This document shows positions 1 to 8,593 of a stretch of DNA of 64,000 bases, one piece after another. Below the pieces are notes generated by a model. That model saw nothing but the letters and a program-made list of their open reading frames with translations. It was not told the DNA's origin and searched no databases. Each line of letters opens with the position of its first letter. Position 1 is the stretch's first letter. Position numbers and translations under genes: made by a program. The stretch comes from Pantoea nemavictus (GTDB taxonomy: Bacteria > Pseudomonadota > Gammaproteobacteria > Enterobacterales > Enterobacteriaceae), in assembly GCF_037479095.1 (NCBI RefSeq), contig NZ_JBBGZW010000001.1, forward strand, positions 4,216,001 through 4,280,000. Direction: 5' to 3'.

Positions 1-75
1 GCGATGATATACTAGCGACTAAGGTTGTTACAGCCGCGATCCCGGCTGTGCTGGTGTTAACTGAAGGAAATGACA

Positions 76-411
76 ATGAAAAAACTGTTTTCTGCCCTGC
101 TGGCTACCGTGCTGACTTCCAGCGTGTTGCTGGCTGCGCCAATGGCTTCCGCCAAAACCGATCGCCTGATTATTGAAGATGGTAGCAGCGCATCCAGCAA
201 CGAAGCCGCTCGCCAAAGTAAAGAGCAATGGAACGATACCAAAAACCTGCGTAACAAAGTGAATACGCGCGTTGAGAAAGAGTTCGACAAAGCCGATAAA
301 GCCTTTGATACCCGCGACTCCTGCGAGAAGAGTTACAACGTTAACGCTTACTGGGAACCCAATACGCTGCGCTGCCTTGATCGTCGTACCGGACGTCCGC
401 TGGCGCCATAA
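76..411 (+). CDS. ynfB: YnfB family exported protein (DUF1283/UPF0482)
   Basis: Small exported protein of unknown function, 111 residues. It starts with a Sec signal peptide ([13 protein letters not shown], cleavage near the ASA before KTDRL). The mature part carries family hallmarks [11 protein letters not shown] and the C-terminal [18 protein letters not shown], which I recognise from E. coli YnfB. Two cysteines (DSCEKS, LRCLDR) could form a periplasmic disulfide. The ATG at 76 is preferred over the ATG at 70 because the AAGGA at 64-68 sits about 7 bases before 76 but touches 70. The next gene is ynfD, as in E. coli, but speG and ynfC, which lie between them there, are absent. Family call is strong; function is unknown. 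Confidence 0.9.
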   Translation: MKKLFSALLATVLTSSVLLAAPMASAKTDRLIIEDGSSASSNEAARQSKEQWNDTKNLRNKVNTRVEKEFDKADKAFDTRDSCEKSYNVNAYWEPNTLRCLDRRTGRPLAP

Positions 412-460
412 TTGGTCATCACTGCTATAGTTTCGATAGGAATTCTGACCAACGGAGTGA

Positions 461-760
461 ATGATGAAAAAACGTAATGCAGTTCTGTTGATGGCGATGC
501 TGGCGCTGCCGGTTCTGGCGCAGGCATCTTGTGAAAGTGTTAAAGCGGACATCAGCAAAAAAATTATTAACAACGGCGTTGCCGAATCGGACTTCACGCT
601 GGATATCGTGGCCAATGATCAAGCCGATCAGGTCGGCGGTCAGGTTGTGGGCCATTGTGAGAACGACACACAGAAAATCGTCTACAAGAAAAATGGTCGT
701 GACGGCGACAGCAGCGTACCAGATAGCGCTGGCAGCTCGCAGGATACGCCAGCGCAGTAA
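461..760 (+). CDS. ynfD: YnfD family exported protein (DUF1161)
   Basis: Small exported protein of unknown function, 99 residues. The N-terminus is a signal peptide (MMKKRNAVLLMAMLALPV, AQA before SCESVK). The mature domain has the DUF1161 pattern: CESVKADISKKIINNGV, then FTLDIVANDQADQ and VVGHCENDTQKIVY. The two conserved cysteines probably pair in the periplasm. The tail is Ser/Asp/Gln-rich and probably disordered. An ACGGAG lies 6-10 bases before the ATG. The gap after ynfB is 49 bases, so co-transcription is possible. A GC-rich hairpin follows the stop. Function is not known for the family. Confidence 0.88.
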   Translation: MMKKRNAVLLMAMLALPVLAQASCESVKADISKKIINNGVAESDFTLDIVANDQADQVGGQVVGHCENDTQKIVYKKNGRDGDSSVPDSAGSSQDTPAQ

Positions 761-766
761 ACCTTC

Positions 767-786
767 GGGCGGCTCTCAGGCCGCCC
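767..786. terminator. Hairpin between convergent ynfD and MFS gene
   Basis: GGGCGGC (767-773) and GCCGCCC (780-786) form a 7-bp stem with a 6-base loop, directly after ynfD and just before the end of the convergent transporter gene. A weak T-rich stretch (TGCTTTACT) follows on the plus strand. It probably serves both directions. Confidence 0.6.
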
Positions 787-790
787 TGCT

Positions 791-2251
791 TTACTCCACT
801 TCCGGCCTTTGACGCGGCATCATCCACGCAACCCACAGCGTTAACAGCGCAATCAGCAGTGAAACCACAAACACCCAATGTAAAGAGCTGGCAATTTGCC
901 CGGTCCAGTCATGCAGCGTCGCCTCCGGCAGCGCCTGGCGGCTCTGGTGCGACATGATTTTTTGCATCGGATCGTCGGCCTGCGGCAGACGCAGCGAGAG
1001 GTTGAGATTGAGCACCGCGCCTAATAATGCCGTTCCAATTGCCGAGCCGATCATGCGACTGAACATGATTGAGGCGGTGCAAATGCCACGAATATCGTAA
1101 TGGGCATGGTTCTGTACCGACACCAAAAAGGTGGTGCTGGTCATGCCCATGCCGGTGCCAATCACAAAGGCGGTTAAACCGGCCTGCATGATCGAGCTGT
1201 CGCTGCGCAGTAGCAGCAGCAATGCGCTACCAGCGATCAGCAGTAACGCCCCCATTTGCGCAGTGAAGCGGTACGATGTCACCAGCATCAATCGTCCGCT
1301 CAGGGTGCTCGCCAGCGGCCAGCCAATCGACATCATCGCCAATGCGCTACCCGCCTGCAGCGGCGTGCCGCCGGTAATCCCCTGAATCCACGTCGGCAAA
1401 AAAGCGCTGATGCCCATCATGCTGGCACCGATAATCAGATTGCCGACGTTGCCGGCGACAATCAGCCGACTGCGCCAAATCTCTAGCGGGAAGAGCGGTG
1501 CATCGGCGCGCTGTTCATGATGTTTCAGGCGCCAGGCAGCAACCAGCGCTAACAGCAGGAACGGCAGCAGCCAATAACCCAGCACCTCGGCTTGCAACAG
1601 CGCCACCAACAGCGCCGTAACGCAGATCATCAGCCAGCAACTGCCGGTGAGGTTAAGCGTGGTTTGCTGGTTCTGCTCACGTGTCGGTAGAAAACGCGCC
1701 AGCAGCAGCATTGCGATGAGGCCAATCGGCACGTTGACCCAGAAAATCACCGACCAGCTGAAGTGCTGCACCAGCCAGGCGCCGCTGAGCGGGCCAATGA
1801 TCGCCGCGACGCCCCAGACGCTAGAGAGCCAGCCCTGTACGTTCGCGCGTTCGCGCGGCGAGTAGACGTCCGCCACGATGGTTGAGGTAAGCGGCATAAT
1901 CGCGCCTGCGCCCAATCCCTGAAAGGCACGGAACAGGATCAGCCACGTCATGCTGTGGGCAAATCCGCATAGAATGGAGCCGACCAAAAATAGCGACACG
2001 CCGATAAACAGCAGCCGTTTGCGCCCCCACATATCGGCTAAGCGGCCATACAGCGGCACACTGACCGCCTGCGTCAGCAAATAGATGGAAAATACCCAAC
2101 CGAACTGCGCAAAGCCGCCAAGATCGGCAATGATGGTTGGCATCGCGGTGGCCACGATGGTGACTTCAATCGCCGCCATAAACATCGCTAGCATGCAGCC
2201 GATGAGAATCCAGTGACGATGTTCCGTGTTCAATTCTGCAGTTTCAGTCAT
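791..2251 (-). CDS. MFS drug efflux transporter, DHA2 (14-TM) family
   Basis: Inner-membrane proton-driven exporter of the EmrB/QacA (DHA2) class, 486 residues, with enough hydrophobic segments for 14 helices. The motif-A region GRLADMWGRKRLL lies between helices 2 and 3 (about residues 69-81), and motif C appears as GVAAIIGPLSGAWLVQ (about 147-162), typical of drug antiporters. The N-terminus HRHWILIGCMLAMFMAAIEVTIV, here residues 12-34, carries an acidic residue in helix 1. No membrane-fusion partner (EmrA type) is adjacent, so it probably acts alone. The gene is not in the E. coli ynf block and looks like an accessory insertion beside ynfD. A GTGAC-GTCAC palindrome lies about 70 bases upstream. 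The substrate cannot be read from sequence. Confidence 0.88.
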   Translation of the reverse strand: MTETAELNTEHRHWILIGCMLAMFMAAIEVTIVATAMPTIIADLGGFAQFGWVFSIYLLTQAVSVPLYGRLADMWGRKRLLFIGVSLFLVGSILCGFAHSMTWLILFRAFQGLGAGAIMPLTSTIVADVYSPRERANVQGWLSSVWGVAAIIGPLSGAWLVQHFSWSVIFWVNVPIGLIAMLLLARFLPTREQNQQTTLNLTGSCWLMICVTALLVALLQAEVLGYWLLPFLLLALVAAWRLKHHEQRADAPLFPLEIWRSRLIVAGNVGNLIIGASMMGISAFLPTWIQGITGGTPLQAGSALAMMSIGWPLASTLSGRLMLVTSYRFTAQMGALLLIAGSALLLLLRSDSSIMQAGLTAFVIGTGMGMTSTTFLVSVQNHAHYDIRGICTASIMFSRMIGSAIGTALLGAVLNLNLSLRLPQADDPMQKIMSHQSRQALPEATLHDWTGQIASSLHWVFVVSLLIALLTLWVAWMMPRQRPEVE

Positions 2252-2635
2252 ACGTCTCCCTAATTTCTAACAAGGCTAGCTCAAAATTCACCGCAGCAGT
2301 TTCCTCTGTGTGCGCCACTTTGTGACGCCGTCACCTATTTCGATGAAAATTTTTTATTGTCGGATAATGCCTTATTCCACGCGGGTTAAGCACAATTTTT
2401 TATCGTTTCTATCTGTCTGATTTTGCCGCAAAAACTGGCGCTTATCGGCAAGCATTGCTATAGCTTTTTACGGTGCTTTCCAGTTATTCGCTGCAAAAGC
2501 ATCTGCTAACAGTCATTTTAACTGCAATTTAAAAGGATGAAGGATTTTCGTAGGTGTGTGTTTCTGCACTGCGCCGTCATCCTGAGAATGACATAACCCG
2601 ATCGAACGATTTTTTAAATCAGGGAGATACTTGCT
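2252..2635. other. 384-bp intergenic region between efflux gene and osm operon
   Basis: This region must hold the divergent promoters of the efflux gene (leftward) and the osm operon (rightward). Visible items are a perfect GTGAC-GCC-GTCAC palindrome at 2322-2334 on the efflux side, a TTGCTATAG -10-like element near 2456-2464 on the osm side, and AGGATGA/TCATCCT arms at 2534-2540 and 2577-2583 that could fold in the osm leader. A 19-codon ORF at 2537-2596 has no usable ribosome site and I do not call it. Confidence 0.5.
2322..2334. promoter_or_regulatory. GTGAC-N3-GTCAC palindrome, possible operator
   Basis: Perfect 5-bp inverted repeat with a 3-base spacer, about 70 bases upstream of the efflux transporter start. 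The spacing is one base short of a CRP site, so I read it as a possible operator for an unidentified regulator. Confidence 0.35.
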
Positions 2636-3352
2636 ATGCAAAATGCATCGCTCGCCCGCCGTGCTGGACTGGCATTGCTCGCAATCATTGCGGTGATAGC
2701 CCTGCTGGTGTGGGGGCTGGGCCTGAATACGCTGCGCGATCGCCGAGAGGATTTAATTTATCTCGCGCAGCAGCATCTGTTTTTAGTGTTTTGGTCGATG
2801 TTCTTCGCGCTACTGGTCGGTATTCCCAGCGGCATTTTACTCAGCCGTCCTTTCGCCCGTCGCTGGGCAGAATACGTGATGCAAATCTTCAACGTGGGTA
2901 ATACGCTGCCACCGCTGGCGGTATTGGCGCTGGCCATGGTGATCGTGGGTATTGGCGATCGACCTGCGCTGATTGCCCTGTTCCTCGCCTCGCTGCTGCC
3001 GATTGTGCGTAATACTTTTGCCGGTTTAAGTGCGGTTCCGCCGTCGCTGATTGAAGCCGCCAACGGTATAGGTATGACTAAGTTTCAGCGTTTGCGTCAG
3101 GTAGAGATTCCCAACGCGTTACCGGTGATTTTAGCCGGTGTACGCATCGCCACCGCGATTAACGTGGGTACTGCGCCCTTAGCCTTCCTGATTGGCGCCA
3201 GCAGCTTTGGTGAGCTGATCTTCCCTGGCATTTACCTCAACGACTTCCCAACGCTGATTCTGGGCGCAGTCGCAACGGCGTTAGTTGCCCTGATTCTCGA
3301 CATGCTGCTTGCGGCATTGGGACGTTATCTCAGCCCGCACTCTGCGGCTTAA
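2636..3352 (+). CDS. osmY: Osmoprotectant ABC transporter permease (OsmY of OsmU)
   Basis: Inner-membrane permease, 238 residues, of a compatible-solute importer in the OpuC/OsmU family. The coupling loop is clear: [20 protein letters not shown] (about residues 141-160), which contacts the ATPase. About six hydrophobic helices are present, with a longer N-terminus than the second permease. An AGGGAGA lies upstream of the ATG. It is the first gene of a tight operon: permease, binding protein, permease, ATPase. The Salmonella OsmU locus has the same four components. The symbol follows the Salmonella OsmU naming and is not the unrelated E. coli osmY. Substrates of the family include glycine betaine and choline-O-sulfate; the specificity here is inferred. 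Confidence 0.82.
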   Translation: MQNASLARRAGLALLAIIAVIALLVWGLGLNTLRDRREDLIYLAQQHLFLVFWSMFFALLVGIPSGILLSRPFARRWAEYVMQIFNVGNTLPPLAVLALAMVIVGIGDRPALIALFLASLLPIVRNTFAGLSAVPPSLIEAANGIGMTKFQRLRQVEIPNALPVILAGVRIATAINVGTAPLAFLIGASSFGELIFPGIYLNDFPTLILGAVATALVALILDMLLAALGRYLSPHSAA

Positions 3353-3368
3353 CACAAGGAGTTTTGTG

Positions 3369-4295
3369 ATGGCCACTGCCAATAAGCTGGCGCGCTGGGT
3401 AAAACGTACTGCGCTGGCACTGAGCGCGACGCTGCTAATCAGCCAAAGCGCCGCCGCTGCAACCCCCATTACCATGGCGACCAAAAGTTTTACTGAGCAA
3501 CACATCCTGTCTGCGATGACGGTGCTGTGGCTTCAGAAAAAAGGTTTTCAGGTGATTCCGAAGACCAATATCGCCACCACTATTGGTCGTAACGCGATGA
3601 TCAATAAACAGATTGATATGACCTGGGAGTACACCGGGACTTCACTGATCATCTTTAATCACATCAATAAGCCGATGTCGACCGAAGACGCCTATAAGAC
3701 GGTGAAACAGCTGGACGCCAAACTGGGATTGGTGTGGCTCAATCCTGCCCCGATGAACAACACCTATGCGTTTGCTATGCAGCGTGACCGCGCGGACAAA
3801 GAAGGCATCAACACCATGTCGCAGCTGGTGGCGAAGCTGGAAGAGGTGCGCAAGAACGATCCGGACCACAACTGGAAACTCGGTTTGGATCTCGAATTCT
3901 CAGGACGCTCCGATGGCCTGAAGCCGCTGCAAAAAGCCTACAACATGCCGCTCGACAGACCGCAGATTCGCCAGATGGATCCCGGCCTGGTGTACAACGC
4001 GATTCGCGATGGGTTTGTTGATGCCGGCCTGATCTATACCACCGATGGCCGGGTGAAAGGCTTCGAACTCAAGGTATTAGAAGATGATAAGCACTTCTTC
4101 CCAAGTTACAACGTCACGCCTGTGGTGCGTCAGGATGTGCTTGAGAGCCATCCAGGGTTAGATAGCGCGCTCAATCAGCTGTCGGCATTGATTAATGACG
4201 AAGCCATCACCGAGATGAACAAGCGCGTCGATATCGATCATCAGTCACCGCAACAGGTGGCGCGTGATTTCCTTCAATCTAAAAACATGCTGTAA
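3369..4295 (+). CDS. osmX: Osmoprotectant ABC transporter substrate-binding protein (OsmX)
   Basis: Periplasmic solute-binding protein, 308 residues, of the OpuAC/ProX-like family. The signal peptide runs to about residue 32 ([20 protein letters not shown]). The mature protein begins with the family motif [13 protein letters not shown], followed by [15 protein letters not shown], a segment that lines the ligand pocket in this family. The ATG at 3369 is chosen over an in-frame upstream ATG at 3309 because AAGGAG precedes it at about 8 bases and the signal peptide then starts correctly. It lies 16 bases after the permease gene. The ligand (betaine-like) is inferred from the family. Confidence 0.87.
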   Translation: MATANKLARWVKRTALALSATLLISQSAAAATPITMATKSFTEQHILSAMTVLWLQKKGFQVIPKTNIATTIGRNAMINKQIDMTWEYTGTSLIIFNHINKPMSTEDAYKTVKQLDAKLGLVWLNPAPMNNTYAFAMQRDRADKEGINTMSQLVAKLEEVRKNDPDHNWKLGLDLEFSGRSDGLKPLQKAYNMPLDRPQIRQMDPGLVYNAIRDGFVDAGLIYTTDGRVKGFELKVLEDDKHFFPSYNVTPVVRQDVLESHPGLDSALNQLSALINDEAITEMNKRVDIDHQSPQQVARDFLQSKNML

Positions 4296-4304
4296 GGAGG
4301 CGCT

Positions 4305-4952
4305 GTGGATACCTTGCATTACATCATGAATAACTGGCACACCTTGATGACGCTCACCTGGCAACATACGTGGCTGGTTTTGGTGGCGGTCGGTTTCGCG
4401 ATCATGGTTGGCGTGCCGCTGGGCATTTTGATTGTGCGCTTCAAATGGCTGGCGACGCCGGTATTGGGTATTGCCACCATTGTGTTAACCATTCCGACCA
4501 TTGCATTGTTTGGCTTGATGATTCCGCTGTTTTCGATGATCGGCCAGGGCATCGGCGCCCTTCCCGCGATTACTGCGGTTTTCCTCTATTCGTTACTGCC
4601 GATTGTGCGCAATACCCATACCGCACTGGAGAATTTGTCGCCGGGTCTGCGTGAAGCCGGTCGCGGGATTGGCATGACCTTCTGGCAACGCCTGCGCTGG
4701 GTAGAAATTCCGATGGCGCTGCCGGTGATTTTCGGCGGTATTCGTACTGCGGTAGTGATGAACGTAGGTGTCATGGCGATTGCTGCGGTCATTGGTGCCG
4801 GCGGCCTGGGCCTGCAGCTACTCGACGGTATCAGCGGCAGCGATGTGCGCATGTTGATTGCTGGTGCTTTAATGATTTGTTTGCTCGCGATTGTGCTTGA
4901 TTGGCTGCTGCACCGTTTGCAGTCGGCGTTGACTCCTAAGGGGATTCGATAA
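4305..4952 (+). CDS. osmW: Osmoprotectant ABC transporter permease (OsmW)
   Basis: Second inner-membrane permease of the importer, 215 residues. The coupling loop reads EAGRGIGMTFWQRLRWVEIP (about residues 118-137). The helix before it ([15 protein letters not shown]) closely parallels the first permease, so the two probably pair as a heterodimer. It starts with GTG at 4305; a strong TAAGGAGG lies 5 bases upstream and no ATG fits better. The stop overlaps the start of the ATPase gene by one base (TAATG), typical of translational coupling. Confidence 0.85.
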   Translation: MDTLHYIMNNWHTLMTLTWQHTWLVLVAVGFAIMVGVPLGILIVRFKWLATPVLGIATIVLTIPTIALFGLMIPLFSMIGQGIGALPAITAVFLYSLLPIVRNTHTALENLSPGLREAGRGIGMTFWQRLRWVEIPMALPVIFGGIRTAVVMNVGVMAIAAVIGAGGLGLQLLDGISGSDVRMLIAGALMICLLAIVLDWLLHRLQSALTPKGIR

Positions 4953-6088
4953 TGATAAAACTGGAAAACCTGACGAAAACCTTTACGCAAAAGAACGGCA
5001 CGTCATTAAATGCCGTAGATAACGTCAGCCTGGAAGTCCCTGCCGGGGAAATGTGTGTGCTGCTCGGCCCATCGGGCTGTGGCAAAACCACGACGCTGAA
5101 GATGATTAACCGTTTAATCCCGTCCTCAAGCGGCAGAATTTTAATCAACGGTGAAGACACCAGCGGACAGGATACCGTGACCCTGCGCCGTAACATTGGC
5201 TATGTCATCCAGCAGATTGGTCTGTTTCCGAACATGACTATCGAAGAGAACATCACCGTGGTGCCGCGCATGCTCGGTTGGGATAAAAAGCGCTGCCGCG
5301 AACGCGCCACGGAGCTGATGAGCATGGTGGCACTCGATCCGACCAAGTTCTTGCATCGTTACCCGCGTGAAATGTCCGGTGGGCAACAGCAGCGTATCGG
5401 CGTGATTCGCGCGCTGGCCGCTGATCCACCGGTATTGCTGATGGATGAACCTTTCGGTGCGGTCGATCCAATTAACCGTGAAGTGATTCAGAACGAATTC
5501 CTTGAGATGCAGCGTCAGCTGAAGAAGACCGTGATGCTGGTAAGCCACGATATCGATGAAGCGCTGAAACTCGGCGACCGCATTGCGGTGTTTGGTCAGG
5601 GTAAAATTGTGCAGTGCGCCAGCCCGGATGAGCTGCTGGCAAAACCCGCCAACGATTTTGTCGGCTCTTTTGTCGGTCAGGACCGTACGCTGAAACGTTT
5701 GTTGCTGGTGCAGGCGGGCGATGTTACCGATCAACTACCTACCATCACCGTGCAGCGTAATACGCCATTGCAGGATGCTTTCGCCACCATGGATGATAAC
5801 GATATGCGTTCGGTGACGGTGGTGGATGAAGATGGCAAGCCACTGGGTTTTGTGAAGCGTCGCGAAGCGCGTGCCGCAACGGGCCGCTGCGAAGAGATGC
5901 TGCATACCTTTAAAGTGACGGGCAAAGCGGAAGAAAACCTGCGCGTAGTGTTATCGAAACTCTATGAGCACAACACAGTGTGGATGCCGATTGTTGATGA
6001 GGATGGGCGTTACAGCGGCGAGATATCGCAGGATTATATTGCTGATTATCTGAGCTCTGGACGCACGCGTCGTCGGTTGAATCCGTAA
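4952..6088 (+). CDS. osmV: Osmoprotectant ABC transporter ATPase with CBS domains (OsmV)
   Basis: Cytoplasmic ATPase, 378 residues. Walker A is GPSGCGKTT (about 37-45), the signature is MSGGQQQRIGVIRAL (about 141-155), Walker B is LLMDEPFGAVDP (about 163-174), and the switch histidine lies in MLVSHDIDEAL. After about residue 260 there are two CBS-like repeats (TPLQDAFATMDDNDMRSVTVVDE and a second with DGRYSGEISQDYI near the end). In OpuA/OpuC relatives such repeats sense ionic strength, so osmotic gating is plausible. The start overlaps osmW by one base. A long inverted-repeat element follows the stop. Confidence 0.88.
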   Translation: MIKLENLTKTFTQKNGTSLNAVDNVSLEVPAGEMCVLLGPSGCGKTTTLKMINRLIPSSSGRILINGEDTSGQDTVTLRRNIGYVIQQIGLFPNMTIEENITVVPRMLGWDKKRCRERATELMSMVALDPTKFLHRYPREMSGGQQQRIGVIRALAADPPVLLMDEPFGAVDPINREVIQNEFLEMQRQLKKTVMLVSHDIDEALKLGDRIAVFGQGKIVQCASPDELLAKPANDFVGSFVGQDRTLKRLLLVQAGDVTDQLPTITVQRNTPLQDAFATMDDNDMRSVTVVDEDGKPLGFVKRREARAATGRCEEMLHTFKVTGKAEENLRVVLSKLYEHNTVWMPIVDEDGRYSGEISQDYIADYLSSGRTRRRLNP

Positions 6089-6102
6089 AATTTTGTGCAG
6101 TC

Positions 6103-6211
6103 GCCGAGGGGCATATGGCAGATCGTAAAGTCGCCATAAATCGTCCCTGAGGCTCAGCCCGCGCCTTCCCTGGCGCGGGATGCTTTACTCCTCTGCCATA
6201 TGCCCCTCGGC
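6103..6211. repeat. Long inverted-repeat intergenic element
   Basis: Two perfect 20-base arms (6103-6122 and 6192-6211, GCCGAGGGGCATATGGCAGA and its complement) enclose a nested stem of CGTAAAG/CTTTAC-type and a GC-rich hairpin CCCGCGCC/GGCGCGGG (about 6158-6179). The whole unit fills the space between osmV and the convergent permease. It shares the 15-mer TCGTCCCTGAGGCTC (6141-6155) with the region at 57507-57521. It probably acts as a bidirectional terminator and may belong to a dispersed family. Confidence 0.7.
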
Positions 6212-6232
6212 TCTTTGACTCGGTGCGTTTAG

Positions 6233-7606
6233 TTAGGACGATTCCTCAACCGTTTTAACTGCAACCACTTCACCACGTTCAGCTGGCAGAATCACATTAA
6301 GCACAATCGCCAGCATCCCACCCGTTGTCACCGCATGACCAAACAGATTGCTTACCAATGCAGGAAACTGTTTCAGCACTTCAGGTACCGCTTCTACGCC
6401 TAAGCCGATACCGAACGAAACCGCGACAATCAACATCTCGCGACGTCCGAGCGGCGTTTGCGTCATCACGCGAATACCTGCCGCAACTACGCTACCAAAC
6501 ATCACAATAGTTGCTCCGCCAAGCACCGGCGGCGGAATCTGCTGCAGCAAATAACCAATGGTTGGGAACATCCCGAGCAGCAGCAACATCACACCAATCA
6601 CCATGCCAACATAGCGACTGGCCACGCCGGTCATCTGGATGACGCCGTTATTTTGCGCGAAAGTGGTATTTGGAAAGGCAGAAAAAACCGCAGCGAGTAA
6701 GCAACTAATCCCATCGGCAAAAATGCCGCCCTGCATACGGCGCTCAAACTCCTCGCCCTCAATCGGCTGTTGCGACAGCATGCAGTTGGCCGTGAGATCG
6801 CCAACCGCTTCAATCACCGCAATCACAGAGACCAACGCAATGGGCACGAAGATGGTCCAGTCGAAAGCAAAACCAAAACGAAACAGTTCAGGCATCATCA
6901 GCCAGGGCGTCTCCGCCATCGGCTTCAGGCTGAGATGTCCGGTTAAGGCTGCCGCGAGACAACCCACGGCAATACCGGCAACCACCGCGACAAGGCGCGT
7001 CCAGCGATTTTGCGAACGGTTTAACACAATAATCACCAGTAGCGTCAGCGCCCCCAGCGCCAGGTTGCCGGGTGCACCGAAATTGGTGGCGTTATGTCCG
7101 CCGGCCCAATCGGTGATGCTGACCTTAATCAGGCTGATACCAATTAAGGTAATCACGGTGCCGGTCACCACCGGCGTCAGCACTTTACGCAACGGCGCAA
7201 TACAGCGGCTGATCAGCATCGGAATCATGGCCGCGACCAGGTTGCAACCAAAGATCATCGCCATGATCTCTTCGGGCGATCCACCGCGTGCCTTGACCAT
7301 TAACCCTCCCGATAAAATTACCCCGAGAAAGGCAAAACTGGTGCCCTGCAGGCAGATCATTCCGGCGCCAATCCCCATAAAGCGACGCGCCTGTAGAAAT
7401 GTCCCCAGACCAGAAACCACCAGCGACATGCTGATCAGGTAAGGAATCCACGCCTGGAGTCCCAGTACGGAACCGATAATCAGCGGTGGCGTAATAATGC
7501 CAACGACGCTGGCCAGTACATGCTGCAGTGCGGCACAAAATGCAGGCAATGGACCGATGCGGTCATTCAGCCCATATAACAAACCTTTTTCATCTGATTG
7601 CGACAT
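6233..7606 (-). CDS. NCS2 nucleobase permease (xanthine/urate type, XanP-like)
   Basis: Inner-membrane proton symporter of the NCS2/NAT family, 457 residues, 14 helices expected. The family signature is present as QNNGVIQMTGVASRYVG (about 321-337). The helix-8 glutamate occurs in IEAVGDLTAN and the helix-9 aspartate in GGIFADGIS, both used for purine binding in XanQ/UapA. The N-terminal GPLPAFCAALQHVLASVVG carries the helix-1 histidine. Sequence resembles E. coli XanP and UacT, so xanthine or uric acid is the likely substrate; I cannot separate the two. No purine catabolic genes are adjacent. Confidence 0.85.
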   Translation of the reverse strand: MSQSDEKGLLYGLNDRIGPLPAFCAALQHVLASVVGIITPPLIIGSVLGLQAWIPYLISMSLVVSGLGTFLQARRFMGIGAGMICLQGTSFAFLGVILSGGLMVKARGGSPEEIMAMIFGCNLVAAMIPMLISRCIAPLRKVLTPVVTGTVITLIGISLIKVSITDWAGGHNATNFGAPGNLALGALTLLVIIVLNRSQNRWTRLVAVVAGIAVGCLAAALTGHLSLKPMAETPWLMMPELFRFGFAFDWTIFVPIALVSVIAVIEAVGDLTANCMLSQQPIEGEEFERRMQGGIFADGISCLLAAVFSAFPNTTFAQNNGVIQMTGVASRYVGMVIGVMLLLLGMFPTIGYLLQQIPPPVLGGATIVMFGSVVAAGIRVMTQTPLGRREMLIVAVSFGIGLGVEAVPEVLKQFPALVSNLFGHAVTTGGMLAIVLNVILPAERGEVVAVKTVEESS

Positions 7607-7786
7607 AACGCGGCTCCGGCAAGATATTCATCAGGGGAGCTGATGCATGAATCACGCCATCGCGAAAGAAACAGCGTGTTTTTTATAATAAGAAATTGAA
7701 ATCATGAGGATTTAACTGAAGAGGAGGAATGGCCGAGCCATGAAACCATGGGTTCAGCCATTGATCATTTGCTGCATTTTGTTTCA

Positions 7787-8488
7787 TCAGGCGGCGGGCT
7801 TTGCACTATCGTCGTGCGACAACACCGTATTCAGTAAAGAAATATCCAGGTAGCCGCTCAGTTCGCGCTGTTCGGCGCGTGGAAGATAAGGCAACTCGCC
7901 GAGCAGTGGCGCAGCCAATTTTTCGCGTAAAACCGCAATGATTTCAGCGTAATGCGCTAAACCGGGATTAATACGATTCGCGACCCAACCCACTAATTGC
8001 AATCCATCAAGCGCAATGGCATCGGCGGTCAGTAAAGCATGGCTGATGCAACCCTCTTTAATTCCCACCACCAGCACCACCGGCAGATGCTCTTGTTGCA
8101 CCCATTGTGATAAAGGCTGCCGATTGTTCATTAAACTGCGCCAGCCGCCGGTGCCTTCCACCACCACGCGGGCTGCGCACTCCTGTAACTCCTTCAACCC
8201 CTGACTTAGCTGTGCATAATCAACGTGCTGTGACGAGCCGGTGCTAATCGCATCCTCTTCCAGAATGATAGGGTTAACGGCGTGATAAGGCAGAGTGAGA
8301 CCGGAAGAGTGCTGTAGTAACACTGCATCTTTATTACGTAATCCTTCCGGCGTGAGCTGCGCGTTTCTGGCAACAGGCTTGAAACCTGCGGCGCAGACAT
8401 TCGCTTGGGCAAAGCACTGCAACAACGCGCGTGAAACCACGGTTTTACCCACCGCGGTGTCGGTACCGGTGACAAAAAGCGTTTTCAC
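7787..8488 (-). CDS. ynfK: Dethiobiotin synthetase paralogue BioD2 (YnfK)
   Basis: Cytoplasmic ATP-dependent dethiobiotin synthase family protein, 233 residues, which closes the ureido ring of 7,8-diaminopelargonate using CO2. The P-loop GTDTAVGKT spans residues 8-16. The second-loop region VVEGTGGWRSLMNN and NRINPGLAHYAEI fit the family. It lies upstream of no bio genes but next to mlc, exactly as ynfK in E. coli, so it is the second copy (BioD2) and not the bio operon enzyme. A strong AGGAGG-like site (GGAGGAGAAAGG) precedes the ATG. Confidence 0.9.
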   Translation of the reverse strand: MKTLFVTGTDTAVGKTVVSRALLQCFAQANVCAAGFKPVARNAQLTPEGLRNKDAVLLQHSSGLTLPYHAVNPIILEEDAISTGSSQHVDYAQLSQGLKELQECAARVVVEGTGGWRSLMNNRQPLSQWVQQEHLPVVLVVGIKEGCISHALLTADAIALDGLQLVGWVANRINPGLAHYAEIIAVLREKLAAPLLGELPYLPRAEQRELSGYLDISLLNTVLSHDDSAKPAA

Positions 8489-8593
8489 CTTTCTCCTCCT
8501 TCATTAAAGCGATGTGTAACGTGCGAAGGAGGCAGTTTAAGGAAATGTTTTTGATGGCAGATTGCGTTAGCGCAAACTTAAGGCGGGCTGTCA

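Noticed and set aside
2537..2596. 19-codon leader-like frame before the osm operon
   Set aside because: AAAAGG touches the ATG, so no ribosome spacing exists, and the sequence has no regulatory codon run.
3309..3368. Upstream in-frame start for osmX
   Set aside because: It would place 20 residues before the signal peptide and lies inside the previous gene; the ATG at 3369 has AAGGAG.
6639..7442. 267-codon frame antisense to the purine permease
   Set aside because: It lies wholly opposite a well-conserved NCS2 gene, and its composition (Pro, Arg, Thr-rich) is that of a shadow frame.
7607..7786. Region between bioD2 and the purine permease searched for a riboswitch
   Set aside because: Only short ATGGC/GCCAT arms are present and no purine-riboswitch core could be recognised.
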